Below the pieces are notes generated by a model that was not told the origin of the DNA, did not search any database, and was given only the letters and a program-made list of their open reading frames with translations. Shown here in pieces: positions 35,879 through 44,545 of a stretch of 64,000 nucleotides of DNA (the stretch's first letter is position 1; each line of letters begins with the position of its first letter). The position numbers and the translations under genes are program-made. Origin of the DNA: Gammaproteobacteria bacterium (GTDB lineage: Bacteria; Pseudomonadota; Gammaproteobacteria; Steroidobacterales; Rariloculaceae); the NCBI GenBank assembly GCA_022820625.1, contig JAJEFE010000095.1:1-64000 (forward strand). Reading direction: 5' to 3'.

Positions 35879-37111
35879 ATGAGCGAACAACCGTGGAAGA
35901 CCGATGACTGGTTCAGCAGCGCCTGGAACTACAACGACCAGGTGACCAGGGATCTCAACTTCCCCGCTTCCATCAAGATCCACGACGTTTCGCTGCGTGA
36001 CGGCGAGCAGCAGACCGCCATCGCCTACACCTACGACGACAAGATCCGCATCGCGGAGGCCCTGGCCGAAGCCGGTATCCACCGCATCGAGGCGGGTCTT
36101 CCGGCCGTCTCCAAGGACGATTTCCGCGCCATCGAGGCCATCGTCAAGCGCAATCTGGGCCCGGACATCTATTCCTTCTGCCGCTGCATGAAGGCCGACA
36201 TCGACGCCTCCGTGGACTGTGGCGTCAAGGGCCTGATCATGGAAGTCCCGGCCAGCCCGCATCTGATCGAATACGGCTACAAGTGGCCACTTCAGAAAGC
36301 CATTGATCTGTCCGTCGAAGCCACGGCCTACGCCCATGAGCGGGGCCTGGAGGTGGTCTTTTTCCCGATCGATTTCTCCCGCTCGGAAATCGACTGGGTG
36401 CTCGATCTCATCAACACGGTGGCCACCGAAGGGCACATGGATGCATTGGTCCTGGTGGACACTTTCGGCGTGGTATCGCCCCACGCGATGAAATTCTTCG
36501 TCCGCGCCGTCCGTAACCGTTTCCCCGATACGCGCCTTGAAACGCACTTCCACCAGGATTTCAGCCTCGGCGTGGCCAATACGCTGCTGGCGCTGGCGGA
36601 AGGCGCCGAGGTGGTGCATTCCACCGTGCTGGGAATTGGCGAACGCGCCGGCAATGCGCCGACCGAGGACATTGTCATGGCCCTGCTGACCATGTACGGC
36701 ATCGACGTCGGCATCCGCACGGAGAAATTCTACTCCCTGGCCAAGCTGGTCCAGGATCTCTCCAACGTGGATGTCCCCAGCAACCGATCCATCGTCGGCG
36801 ACCGCCTCTTCCAGGTGGAGTCCGGCATCATCGCCAACTGGTTCTACAACTGCGGCCTGGAACACCAGACGGAACTGTTCCCCTTCCGGCCCGAGGTTGT
36901 CGGCCAGCCCGAAGCCGAAGTCGTTCTCGGCAAGGGCAGCGGCATCGATTCGGTGAACATCTGGTTGAGCCGCATCGGCGCCCAGGCGACCGACGAGGAG
37001 GTCGCAGAGATTCTCATGCAGGTCAAGGCGTTGGGGTTGCAGACGAAAAAGCTGCTCACCGAGGAGCAGTTTCGGGAGATCGTTGCACGAACCGTGTCCA
37101 GGGCTGCCTAG
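35879..37111 (+). CDS. Isopropylmalate/homocitrate synthase-like protein (HMGL-like aldolase family)
   Basis: 410 residues forming a TIM barrel of the DRE-TIM metallolyase type. The family motif appears as SLRDGEQQTAIAY (about residue 38), with metal ligands in THFHQDFSLGVAN (HxH) and the ERAGNAP motif. It aligns with 2-isopropylmalate, homocitrate and citramalate synthases but has a short C-terminal region, without the long leucine-sensing regulatory domain. A role in a degradation pathway is likely from its neighbours. GAGGG at 35866-35870 supports ATG 35879. The acyl-CoA partner is unknown. Confidence 0.8.
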   Translation: MSEQPWKTDDWFSSAWNYNDQVTRDLNFPASIKIHDVSLRDGEQQTAIAYTYDDKIRIAEALAEAGIHRIEAGLPAVSKDDFRAIEAIVKRNLGPDIYSFCRCMKADIDASVDCGVKGLIMEVPASPHLIEYGYKWPLQKAIDLSVEATAYAHERGLEVVFFPIDFSRSEIDWVLDLINTVATEGHMDALVLVDTFGVVSPHAMKFFVRAVRNRFPDTRLETHFHQDFSLGVANTLLALAEGAEVVHSTVLGIGERAGNAPTEDIVMALLTMYGIDVGIRTEKFYSLAKLVQDLSNVDVPSNRSIVGDRLFQVESGIIANWFYNCGLEHQTELFPFRPEVVGQPEAEVVLGKGSGIDSVNIWLSRIGAQATDEEVAEILMQVKALGLQTKKLLTEEQFREIVARTVSRAA

Positions 37112-37136
37112 GTCCAGGGCTGCCCAGAGTTTCGCC

Positions 37137-38024
37137 ATGCGCCCGATGGACTACATCGTTCCCGAATCCGCCGAGGCGGCCGTCGCCATCCTGGCGGAAC
37201 GGGGCGAAAACGCCTGCCCTCTTGCAGGCGGTACGGACCTTGTAGTCGATCTGAAACATGCACCCGGCAATATCAACGCCCTGGTTGACGTATCGGGCCT
37301 TGCGGAATTCCGCGGCATCGACGTAACCGACGAAGGGCTGCGCATCGGCAGCATGGTGACCTACGGTGAGATCATGGAACACCCGGTATGCCTTGACAAA
37401 ACGCCGGAAGTGGTGGCGGCATCACACACGGTGGGTGCGGTCCAGACCCGCAATCTGGGCACCATCGGCGGCAATCTGGTGACTTGCGTGCCTTCGGCGG
37501 ACAGCGCCCCGGCACTGATGGTGCTGGATGCGGAGGTCACATTGATCGGTCCCAACGGCTGGCGGCGGATGCCCATCGAAGACTTCTTCGTCGGGCCGCG
37601 CAAGACGATTCTGGAACCGTACGAACTGCTTGCCGAAATCTGGATTCCGAAGCACACGCTCGGCAAGCCCTCCAGCTTCTACAAGTTCGGGCTGCGCAAG
37701 GGCCAGGCCCTGGCACTGGTGAACGCGGCCGCCGCGCTCGAACTGGATGGCAGCCGTATCGTTGAGCCGCGAATCGCCCTTGGCGCCGTCGCGCCGACGC
37801 CGATTCGTGCGGTCAAGGCAGAAGCCCTCCTGGATGGCCAGGATGTGGACGCGGAACTGCTGGACGAAGCGGCGAAGATCGCGGTCACGGAATCCAAGCC
37901 CATTGACGATTTTCGCGCTTCCAGGAATTATCGGCGGCAGTTGATTCGAACCCTGACGCGAAGGGTCCTGGAGCGATCCGTCGAAATCGCCCGGGAGCGC
38001 CAGGAACAAGGCGAGCTACATTAG
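37137..38024 (+). CDS. Molybdenum hydroxylase FAD-binding (medium) subunit
   Basis: 295 residues of the CoxM/XdhB/NdhF family. FAD-binding motifs are PLAGGTDLVVDLKH (about residue 30) and GTIGGNLVTCVPSAD (about 105). The C-terminal CO-dehydrogenase flavoprotein domain covers about 180-285. It passes electrons from the iron-sulfur subunit to an acceptor. It precedes the 2Fe-2S gene by 15 bases. The start is either ATG 37137 or 37146. Confidence 0.9.
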   Translation: MRPMDYIVPESAEAAVAILAERGENACPLAGGTDLVVDLKHAPGNINALVDVSGLAEFRGIDVTDEGLRIGSMVTYGEIMEHPVCLDKTPEVVAASHTVGAVQTRNLGTIGGNLVTCVPSADSAPALMVLDAEVTLIGPNGWRRMPIEDFFVGPRKTILEPYELLAEIWIPKHTLGKPSSFYKFGLRKGQALALVNAAAALELDGSRIVEPRIALGAVAPTPIRAVKAEALLDGQDVDAELLDEAAKIAVTESKPIDDFRASRNYRRQLIRTLTRRVLERSVEIARERQEQGELH

Positions 38025-38039
38025 CGGAGAACCGAACTC

Positions 38040-38519
38040 ATGTTGGTGGAACTTACAGTCAACGGAGAATCCAGGTCGGCCAATGTGCCGCCGGAAACCA
38101 CGCTGCTGAAAATGCTGCGCGAGCACCTCGATCTGACCGGGGCGAAACTGGGCTGCGATGTCGGCGACTGCGGCACCTGCACGGTCATCGTCGACGGCGT
38201 ATCCGTCAATTCCTGCCTGATGCTGGCCGGGCGCGCCGATGGGTGCGACGTCACCACCATCGAGGGGCTGGCAACCGCCGATGAACTGCACCCCCTGCAG
38301 CAGAAGTTCGAGGAACACGGCGCCCTGCAGTGCGGCTTCTGCGGGCCGGGGATGCTGATCTCGGCCAAGAACCTGCTGGACAATAACCCGGACCCCTCGG
38401 TATTCGAGGTCCGGGATGCCCTGGCGGGCAACCTGTGCCGTTGTACCGGCTACACCAAGATCATCGAAGCGGTCATCGAAGCCGGCGAGATGATGGGTCA
38501 GGAGCAAGCCAACGTCTGA
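38040..38519 (+). CDS. Molybdenum hydroxylase 2Fe-2S (small) subunit
   Basis: 159 residues. The plant-type cluster motif is GCDVGDCGTCTVIVDGVSVN with a fourth Cys just after; the second cluster uses CGFCGPGM and NLCRCTGYTKI. This two-cluster layout is diagnostic of the xanthine dehydrogenase family small subunit, which relays electrons from molybdopterin to FAD. GGAG lies shortly before the ATG. Confidence 0.93.
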   Translation: MLVELTVNGESRSANVPPETTLLKMLREHLDLTGAKLGCDVGDCGTCTVIVDGVSVNSCLMLAGRADGCDVTTIEGLATADELHPLQQKFEEHGALQCGFCGPGMLISAKNLLDNNPDPSVFEVRDALAGNLCRCTGYTKIIEAVIEAGEMMGQEQANV

Positions 38520-38546
38520 CCGTCGCTCACTACCAGGAGACTACCC

Positions 38547-39950
38547 ATGGCGACTCGAGTTAAGGATGTACAGACCAATGTTGAGGATCTGGTCACGGCG
38601 CGTGAGACCAGAGCGCCTTCGAGGCAGCCTCTCGCGGTACCCATCGACCAACCCGTCACCTTTCCGCTGGAACTCCCGGAAAGCGAAGCCCGTCTCAGAA
38701 CTCCTGCCGTAGGTCAGAGGGCCACGCGCCCCGACGGACGCCTGCACGGACTGGGCCAGACCCAGTACATCGACGACATCACCTTCCCGCACATGCTGCA
38801 CGCAAAGATCCTGCGCAGCGAGTATGCCCATGCGCGGATCGTGAGCATCGACACCAGCGAAGCGGAGAAAATGCCCGGCGTCATCGCGACGCTGACCGGT
38901 GCGGAAGTGCCGGAGAATTCATTCGGCCCCACCTACCAGGATCAGCCGATCCTCGCCTACCCCATCGCGCGGCACCGTGGCGACGGCGTGGCGGCCGTTG
39001 CGGCGACGACGGAACAGTTCGCCCTGGATGCGCTGGAGAAGATCAAGGTGGAGTACGAGCCGCTGCCGGCGGTCTACGACCCTCTGGAGGCGCTGGAGGA
39101 GGATTCGCCCAAAGTCCACGGCGATACCAACATCTACACCAGCAAGGTCATCAAGAAAGGCGATGTAGAAGCCGGTTTGGCGGCATCCGAGCATGTATTC
39201 GAGCGTCGCTTCAGTACCCAGATGGTGGAGCACGTACCCCTGGAACCCCACGCGACCATCGCGTCCTGGGACGGCAACGGCCGTGTCTCCATCTGGTCCA
39301 GCCTCGGGCGGATCACGCTGGGGCGCGAAGACCTGGCGCGCACGCTGCAAATGCCCCAGAGCCGGATCCGGCTCATCGGCACCGTGGTCGGCGGCAATTT
39401 CGGCGGCAAGAACGAGATCACCAACGAGCCCATCGTGGCGCTGCTGTCCAAGAAGTCCCGCCGGCCCGTCAAGGCCATCTACAGCCGCGGCGACGAGTTT
39501 GTCTCCTCCACCATCCGGCACCCGTTCATCATGGACTACACCACCGGCGTCGACAGCGAAGGCCGGATTCTGGCGCGCAAGATTCGCCTCGTGCTAGATG
39601 GCGGCGCCTATTGTTCCTGGACCGGCACCACCATCGGCAAGGGTTCCATCCTGGCGCCGGGGCCGTACAACATCGACAACGTGCTGGTGGAGGCGTACGC
39701 GGTCTACACCAACAAGACCACCACCGGCGCCATGCGGGGCTTCGGCGCGCCCCAGGTCTGCTTTGCCTACGAGTCGCAGATGGACGACATCGCCGACGCC
39801 CTGGGCATCGATCCCCTTGAGATTCGCTTGCGCAACGGCTTTTCGGAAAACTCCCTGAGCCCCACCGGCCAGAGCCTGCAAAGCGTGGCGCTGAAGGAGT
39901 CCCTTACCCAGGCGGCGGATCGCTTCCGCTGGAAGGAGTGGCAAGCATGA
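38547..39950 (+). CDS. Molybdenum hydroxylase molybdopterin subunit, N-terminal half (NdhL-like)
   Basis: 467 residues. It contains the aldehyde-oxidase a/b hammerhead domain (about 65-175) and the first molybdopterin-binding domain, with VGGNFGGKNE and AMRGFGAPQV, both family signatures. Ordinary large subunits are about 770-800 residues in one chain; this one stops in the linker between the two molybdopterin domains. The stop overlaps the next start in ATGA. The same division occurs in the nicotinate dehydrogenase of Eubacterium barkeri (NdhL and NdhM). Both halves must assemble for activity. Confidence 0.88.
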   Translation: MATRVKDVQTNVEDLVTARETRAPSRQPLAVPIDQPVTFPLELPESEARLRTPAVGQRATRPDGRLHGLGQTQYIDDITFPHMLHAKILRSEYAHARIVSIDTSEAEKMPGVIATLTGAEVPENSFGPTYQDQPILAYPIARHRGDGVAAVAATTEQFALDALEKIKVEYEPLPAVYDPLEALEEDSPKVHGDTNIYTSKVIKKGDVEAGLAASEHVFERRFSTQMVEHVPLEPHATIASWDGNGRVSIWSSLGRITLGREDLARTLQMPQSRIRLIGTVVGGNFGGKNEITNEPIVALLSKKSRRPVKAIYSRGDEFVSSTIRHPFIMDYTTGVDSEGRILARKIRLVLDGGAYCSWTGTTIGKGSILAPGPYNIDNVLVEAYAVYTNKTTTGAMRGFGAPQVCFAYESQMDDIADALGIDPLEIRLRNGFSENSLSPTGQSLQSVALKESLTQAADRFRWKEWQA

Positions 39951-40957
39951 AGAAGCGCGGACGCGGCATGGCCTGCATGTGGTATCCCATCGGCTTTACG
40001 GTGGCTGCCAACCCCAGTGCGGCAACGGTGAAGGTAAACACCGACGGTACGGCGACCCTCCTCACCGGGACAGTGGAAACCGGTCAGGGCGCCCTGACGG
40101 TGCTCGCCCAGATCGCCGCGGAAACGCTGGGCCTTGCCACCGACGACGTTCACGTAGTCTCCGGCGACACCGACGTCACGCCCATGGACACCGGAGCCAT
40201 CGCCAGCCGCACCACCTACGTTACGGGTAACGCCATCGTGCGCGCTGCCGAGAAGGCGCGCGACATTCTGTTCGAGGCGGCCGCCCCGCTGCTCAACGTC
40301 AAGCCGGAGCAGCTCGAAGTCAGGGACCGCCGCATCCAGGTGCTGGGATTTCCTGCAAGGTCCATCGCCATCGACAAGGTGGTCCATCACAGCGAAACCG
40401 TACTGGGCAATCCGGCCATCGGCAGTGCTTCGTACAACCCGCCCACCGTGGATATGGATCCGGAGACGGGCCAGGGCAAGCCCTTCAATACCTACGTATA
40501 TGCGACCCAGATTGCCGATGTGGAAGTCGACGACGAAACGGGCGAAGTGGAGATCCTGAAAATCGTCGCGGTCCACGATTGCGGGACGCCCATCAACCCC
40601 ATGCTTGTGGAAGGCCAGATCCAGGGCGGGATTTCAATGGGCGTGGGATTCGCCCTCCAGGAGGAAATCCTGTTCGAGGAAGGCCGGCAGATCAATCCGA
40701 ACCTGACCAACTACATCATGCCCACCAGCCTGGATATGCCGGAAATCGAGGTCGGACTGGTCGACAACTACGATCCCACCGGTCCTTTCGGCGCCAAGGG
40801 CGCCGGCGAGCCCACGGCGGTACCCACTGCGGCCTGCATCATGAACGCCATCTACGACGCGGTCGGGGTCAGGATCACCGCCCTGCCCGCAACGGCGGAA
40901 CGGGTTCTCGCGGCCATCAACGAAAAACGGGCGGAAGATCAGGCGGTCGCAGCGTAG
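39947..40957 (+). CDS. Molybdenum hydroxylase molybdopterin subunit, C-terminal half (NdhM-like)
   Basis: 336 residues holding the second molybdopterin-binding domain. VETGQGALTVLAQIAAETLG binds the cofactor dithiolene region, and GPFGAKGAGEPTAVPTAA near residue 275 carries the catalytic Glu of the family. It begins KKRGRGMACMWYPIG, where intact enzymes continue from the linker. ATG 39947 forms a 4-base overlap with the previous stop; a GTG nine bases upstream is possible. A frameshift of a once-single gene is an alternative, but both halves look fully conserved. Confidence 0.88.
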   Translation: MKKRGRGMACMWYPIGFTVAANPSAATVKVNTDGTATLLTGTVETGQGALTVLAQIAAETLGLATDDVHVVSGDTDVTPMDTGAIASRTTYVTGNAIVRAAEKARDILFEAAAPLLNVKPEQLEVRDRRIQVLGFPARSIAIDKVVHHSETVLGNPAIGSASYNPPTVDMDPETGQGKPFNTYVYATQIADVEVDDETGEVEILKIVAVHDCGTPINPMLVEGQIQGGISMGVGFALQEEILFEEGRQINPNLTNYIMPTSLDMPEIEVGLVDNYDPTGPFGAKGAGEPTAVPTAACIMNAIYDAVGVRITALPATAERVLAAINEKRAEDQAVAA

Positions 40958-40967
40958 GAGGCCAAGC

Positions 40968-41013
40968 GATAAATATCTATTTATCAGGTTGTTACAAGAA
41001 ATAAAGAACCTGA
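40968..41013. promoter_or_regulatory. Inverted repeats between hydroxylase and dehydrogenase genes
   Basis: GATAAATA-TC-TATTTATC (40968-40985) is a perfect 8-bp inverted repeat with a 2-base centre. It is followed by CAGGTT ... AACCTG, a second 6-bp repeat with a 17-base loop. Both are AT-rich in a GC-rich setting, in the 66-base gap before the dehydrogenase gene. They could be a repressor operator or an mRNA processing or stabilising structure. Confidence 0.45.
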
Positions 41014-41023
41014 CTTCCAGGTG

Positions 41024-42145
41024 ATGGCGCGGGTCTTGGAAATGGACATTCCGGAAACCATGAAGGCTTGGGTCCTGGGGGATCCGGACCAACTCAGACC
41101 GGTCGAAAAACACGTACCGCATCCGGGCGTGGCCGAGGTCCTGGTCCGCATTGACGCTGTGGCGATCTGCGCAACGGACCTGGAGATCATCAGTCACGGC
41201 TCCCCTGCCCTGATTGACGGCGAACTCCCCTTCAACAAGAATTTCACTCCGGGCCACGAGTACATGGGTACCATTGTGGCGCTCGGGCCAACAGTGGACG
41301 AGTACGCTGTCGGCGACCGGATTGCCGTGGAAATTCATGCCGGCTGCGGCCGTTGCCCTCGGTGCCGCATGGGCATGTACACATCATGTCTGAACTACGG
41401 CGCCAATTTCGGCGCCTTTCCCAAGGGTCATCGCGCCAACGGTTACACCACTGACGGCGCCTTTACCCAGTACGCCGTCAATCATGTCAACACCCTGGTG
41501 CGTGTACCGGACAACATGAGTGACGAGGTGGCGACATTGATCGTCACGGCGGGCACGGCCACTTACGGGCTCGACGTGCTTGGAGGCCTGGTCGCGGGCA
41601 ACAGCCTGGCCGTCACCGGTGCGGGGCCGATCGGCCTGCTGGGCGTTGCGGTCGGAAAGGCGCTCGGAGCCGGCCCCGTGATCCTCACGGACATTGTCGG
41701 CGAACGGCTGAAAATCGGTACCCGCCTGGGTGCAGACCATGTGATCAACGCTGCGCGAGAATCGGCAGTAGAGGCGGTACAGCGCGCCAACGGCGGCAGC
41801 GGCGTGGACTTTGTCCTGGAGTGTTCCGGAGCGCCCAGAGCGGTGGATGAGGCCATTGCCATGGTCAATCGCGGGGGACGCGTTTGCTTGGCCGCATTCT
41901 CCCACCGCCCCGTGTCGGTGGACATCAGCCAGATCGTCATGAACAACATCTACCTGTTCGGAATCAGGGGCGAAGGACAAAGCGCCGTACGGCGCGCTGC
42001 TGCGCTCATGGCGCAGCAAAAGTTCGACGCCTCGCCCGTGCACACTCACACCTTCCCATTGAGCGAGTTGCCGGAAGCTCTCCGGCACGCCCGGGAAAAA
42101 CTCAACGGCGCCATCAAGGTGGTGATCAGAAACCAGGAGTGGTGA
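41024..42145 (+). CDS. Zinc-dependent medium-chain alcohol dehydrogenase family protein
   Basis: 373 residues. The catalytic zinc site shows Cys in AICATDLEI, GHEYMGTIVALG and the structural-zinc loop CGRCPRCRMGMYTSC. The NAD(P)-binding region is VTGAGPIGLLGVAVGKALGA. It resembles threonine, sorbitol and related polyol dehydrogenases. The start is unsure: GTG 41021, ATG 41024 and ATG 41042 are all in frame. It probably oxidises an intermediate of the pathway served by the molybdenum hydroxylase. Confidence 0.87.
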   Translation: MARVLEMDIPETMKAWVLGDPDQLRPVEKHVPHPGVAEVLVRIDAVAICATDLEIISHGSPALIDGELPFNKNFTPGHEYMGTIVALGPTVDEYAVGDRIAVEIHAGCGRCPRCRMGMYTSCLNYGANFGAFPKGHRANGYTTDGAFTQYAVNHVNTLVRVPDNMSDEVATLIVTAGTATYGLDVLGGLVAGNSLAVTGAGPIGLLGVAVGKALGAGPVILTDIVGERLKIGTRLGADHVINAARESAVEAVQRANGGSGVDFVLECSGAPRAVDEAIAMVNRGGRVCLAAFSHRPVSVDISQIVMNNIYLFGIRGEGQSAVRRAAALMAQQKFDASPVHTHTFPLSELPEALRHAREKLNGAIKVVIRNQEW

Positions 42146-42189
42146 AGGACAAGGTCTTCGCCACCCAAAACTCCAGGAGGACGGAACAG

Positions 42190-42495
42190 ATGCCCGCATA
42201 CTGGCTCGCACGAGCAAAAGTCAATGATCCGGTTGAATACAAGCGCTATACGGATCTCGTCCCTGACATTCTCGACAGGTTCGGCGGGAAGGTTCTGGCC
42301 CGCGGCGGCCATCATGAGCACCTGGATGGCGGCGGGTTCTACCATCGGCACATCGTGGTCGAATTTTCGACGTTCGACGATGCCGTGGCCTGTTACCGGT
42401 CGCAGGCGTATCAGGATGCCCGCAAGTTCCGTCTGAACGGCGTCGGCAACAACGAGTTGGTGATCGTCGAGGGCGGCGACGCTACACCCCGGTAG
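42190..42495 (+). CDS. DUF1330 family protein
   Basis: 101 residues of the dimeric alpha/beta-barrel DUF1330 family: PAYWLARAKVNDPVEYKRYT at the start, a central FGGKVLARGG and FSTFDDAVACYRSQAYQDAR. Such small proteins commonly accompany catabolic genes but their chemistry is not defined. CCAGGAGGAC precedes the ATG. It follows the dehydrogenase by 44 bases and ends the plus-strand cluster, converging on ccmI with 6 bases between. Confidence 0.85.
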   Translation: MPAYWLARAKVNDPVEYKRYTDLVPDILDRFGGKVLARGGHHEHLDGGGFYHRHIVVEFSTFDDAVACYRSQAYQDARKFRLNGVGNNELVIVEGGDATPR

Positions 42496-42501
42496 ATATC
42501 G

Positions 42502-43548
42502 TTACCGAGCGATCCGGTCGATCACCAGTTCAACGATTTCACCGCCGTCTTCCGGCGTGAAGAGAATTTCTCCGTAAACGTCGCCGGGTTGTTCGGTGGG
42601 CTCCCCGGAAGCCGATACGCGGGCGACGATGGTCAACGCCTCGAAATCGGCCAGCGAACGCCCCGGCAGCATGTTGTTGGCATCACTCAGCGAGAATTCC
42701 CCCGGTATGGAGGACGCCGCTTCGCGAATGACGGCAACCGGCGGGCCGCCTTCGGGCGCCCGCGCGAAAATGAACAGCGCCGCGCCTGAACCGGTGGCTG
42801 CCCCGGCCGCTTCGAGCCCTTCCCCCAGCGTAATGCGGAGCCCGATCTCCAACCCCGCCGGCGGCTCCGTCTGGGCAAGCTGCAACGGGGGTTCCCGAAC
42901 GGGCTCCGCGATGCCGCCCAGGGCATTCAGATGCTGCTCGAGCACGTCGCGCATCGCCTGCGGCGGGTCGAGCTGCAGCAGGCGGCTCCATCGCTGCCGC
43001 GCCACCCCCGGACGCTCCGTCGCGGCTGCGGACAAACCTCCATACCAAAGCGCCGTCGGGTTGTCGGGCTGGACGACCAGGGCCTCTTCAAAGATCTCAC
43101 CGGCTTCACCCAGCAGTGCCTGCGGATCGGTCAGGGTCTCCGCTTCGGCGAACGCCAGCTTCATGTCGATCCCGGGCGCCGGGTCGCGCGCCATGCCCTC
43201 CCGAAACGCCCGCCGCGCGTCGGCATAGCGGGTCAATGTCATGTAGCTCTGGCCCAGCAGGTACCAGCCGGCGGGATCGTCGGGCTGTTCCTGCAACCGG
43301 GCGTCCAGGCTTTCCACCAGTTCCGTCATGGGCGGCAGCGCGGTATTCGCGGTACCCGGGACCGATTGGCCGTTCCACGTGCCGATGCCGAGGTAGAGGC
43401 CCACCGCCGCAGGCACGAGCAACGCCGCGGCCACGGAGCCCAGCGGCGACCATTCGCCGGTCGCCTGCCTCTGCCGCCAGAGCGGCACCAACACGAACGC
43501 CAGGGCCGCAACGGACAACAGGGCTGCGCCGCTCCAGAACTGGGCCAT
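42502..43548 (-). CDS. ccmI: Cytochrome c maturation protein CcmI
   Basis: 348 residues. Two N-terminal membrane segments (about 4-22 and 38-56) are followed by a TPR domain (about 70-215; LDARLQEQPDDPAGWYLLGQ) and a C-terminal periplasmic domain rich in beta strands. CcmI holds apocytochrome c for haem ligation with CcmF and CcmH. Its start overlaps the ccmH stop in ATGA. It is the last gene of the operon. Confidence 0.88.
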   Translation of the reverse strand: MAQFWSGAALLSVAALAFVLVPLWRQRQATGEWSPLGSVAAALLVPAAVGLYLGIGTWNGQSVPGTANTALPPMTELVESLDARLQEQPDDPAGWYLLGQSYMTLTRYADARRAFREGMARDPAPGIDMKLAFAEAETLTDPQALLGEAGEIFEEALVVQPDNPTALWYGGLSAAATERPGVARQRWSRLLQLDPPQAMRDVLEQHLNALGGIAEPVREPPLQLAQTEPPAGLEIGLRITLGEGLEAAGAATGSGAALFIFARAPEGGPPVAVIREAASSIPGEFSLSDANNMLPGRSLADFEALTIVARVSASGEPTEQPGDVYGEILFTPEDGGEIVELVIDRIAR

Positions 43549-43991
43549 CAGGGCGACTCCTCCCCCTCGAGCGGTTGCGCCATTCGCGCACGCAGGATAC
43601 GGGCAAAGACCACCATTCCAAGGATCACGAAAAACGCCGGGCCGCCCCACAACGCCCAGGTCGACGGCTGGAAGCGAGGCCGGTAGAGCACGAATTCGCC
43701 GTAGCGGGCGACGAGAAAGTCCACCACTTCGCCCCTGCCGGCGCCCTCCCCCATCATCTCGCGGATTTCCCGGCGCAGGTCCGCGGCCAGCGGCGCATTG
43801 GAATCCGCGATGGTCTGATTCTGGCACACCAGGCAGCGGACCTCGTTGATCAACGCCTGGTATTGCGCCTCCAGTTGCGGATCCTCGAACGGGGGTTCGG
43901 GATCGATCGCCCACGCCGTGGCGGGCAACAGCGCCCACGCCGTGACCAGCATCAGCATCCGGACCGGCGCAGGCGTCACTGCGCGGATCAT
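43548..43991 (-). CDS. ccmH: Cytochrome c maturation protein CcmH
   Basis: 147 residues with a signal peptide, the redox motif RCLVCQNQTIADSNAPLA (Cys-x-x-Cys near residue 53) and a C-terminal membrane anchor (about 108-128). It keeps apocytochrome cysteines reduced. ATG 43991 overlaps the ccmG stop in ATGA; the frame is open twelve codons further but with no better start. This is the short CcmH (CycL-type), with CcmI a separate protein. Confidence 0.9.
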   Translation of the reverse strand: MIRAVTPAPVRMLMLVTAWALLPATAWAIDPEPPFEDPQLEAQYQALINEVRCLVCQNQTIADSNAPLAADLRREIREMMGEGAGRGEVVDFLVARYGEFVLYRPRFQPSTWALWGGPAFFVILGMVVFARILRARMAQPLEGEESP

Positions 43992-44545
43992 TCCCCTGTC
44001 TCCAGCGGGCATGGCAGGCTGCCGCACTGCTCGGCAATCCTCGGCAGGAAATCCCGAGCCCAGATTTCCTCGTCCAGGGGCGCGATGTGCTTGTGCAGCA
44101 CGGTACCGTCGCGGGCCAGCAGGAACGTCTCAGGGGCGCCGTACACACCCCAGTCGATGGCCACCTCGCCCAGTTCGTCGAACGCCGAAGCAACATAGGG
44201 ATCGCCCAGGTCGGTGAGCCAGTTCAGCGCCGTTTGCCGGTCATCCTTCCAGTTCAACCCGTAGATCGGAATGCCCCCGGATTCCGCCAGGTCCACGAGG
44301 AAGCCATGCTCCTGCCGGCAACCGACGCACCAGGTGGCCCAGACGTTCAACAACGCCACCTGGCCGTCCAGGTCCCGGCTACCCATCGTCGCGGCCGGAT
44401 CCTTCAGCCGTGGCAGTTCGAATTCCGGCGCAGGTTTGCCCAGCAACGGTGACGGTACGTAGCCCGGATTCAGGCTGAGCCCGCGATAGAAGAAAGCCGC
44501 CAGCACCGCGAAGATCGACACGGGAACAAGGTATCGCCACATCAT
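43988..44545 (-). CDS. dsbE: Thiol:disulfide interchange protein CcmG/DsbE
   Basis: 185 residues: one membrane anchor (about 5-22) and a thioredoxin domain with the active site WATWCVGCRQEH (about 69-80) and the cis-Pro loop VYGAPETFLL. It reduces apocytochrome c in the periplasm. Start ATG 44545 overlaps the ccmF stop (ATGA); a second ATG follows immediately. Confidence 0.93.
   Translation of the reverse strand: MMWRYLVPVSIFAVLAAFFYRGLSLNPGYVPSPLLGKPAPEFELPRLKDPAATMGSRDLDGQVALLNVWATWCVGCRQEHGFLVDLAESGGIPIYGLNWKDDRQTALNWLTDLGDPYVASAFDELGEVAIDWGVYGAPETFLLARDGTVLHKHIAPLDEEIWARDFLPRIAEQCGSLPCPLETGE

Noticed and set aside
37083-37136. In-frame upstream extension of the FAD-subunit gene from an ATG at 37083
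   Set aside because: It overlaps the end of the preceding synthase-like gene in another frame and adds no family sequence; the domain starts at about 37137.
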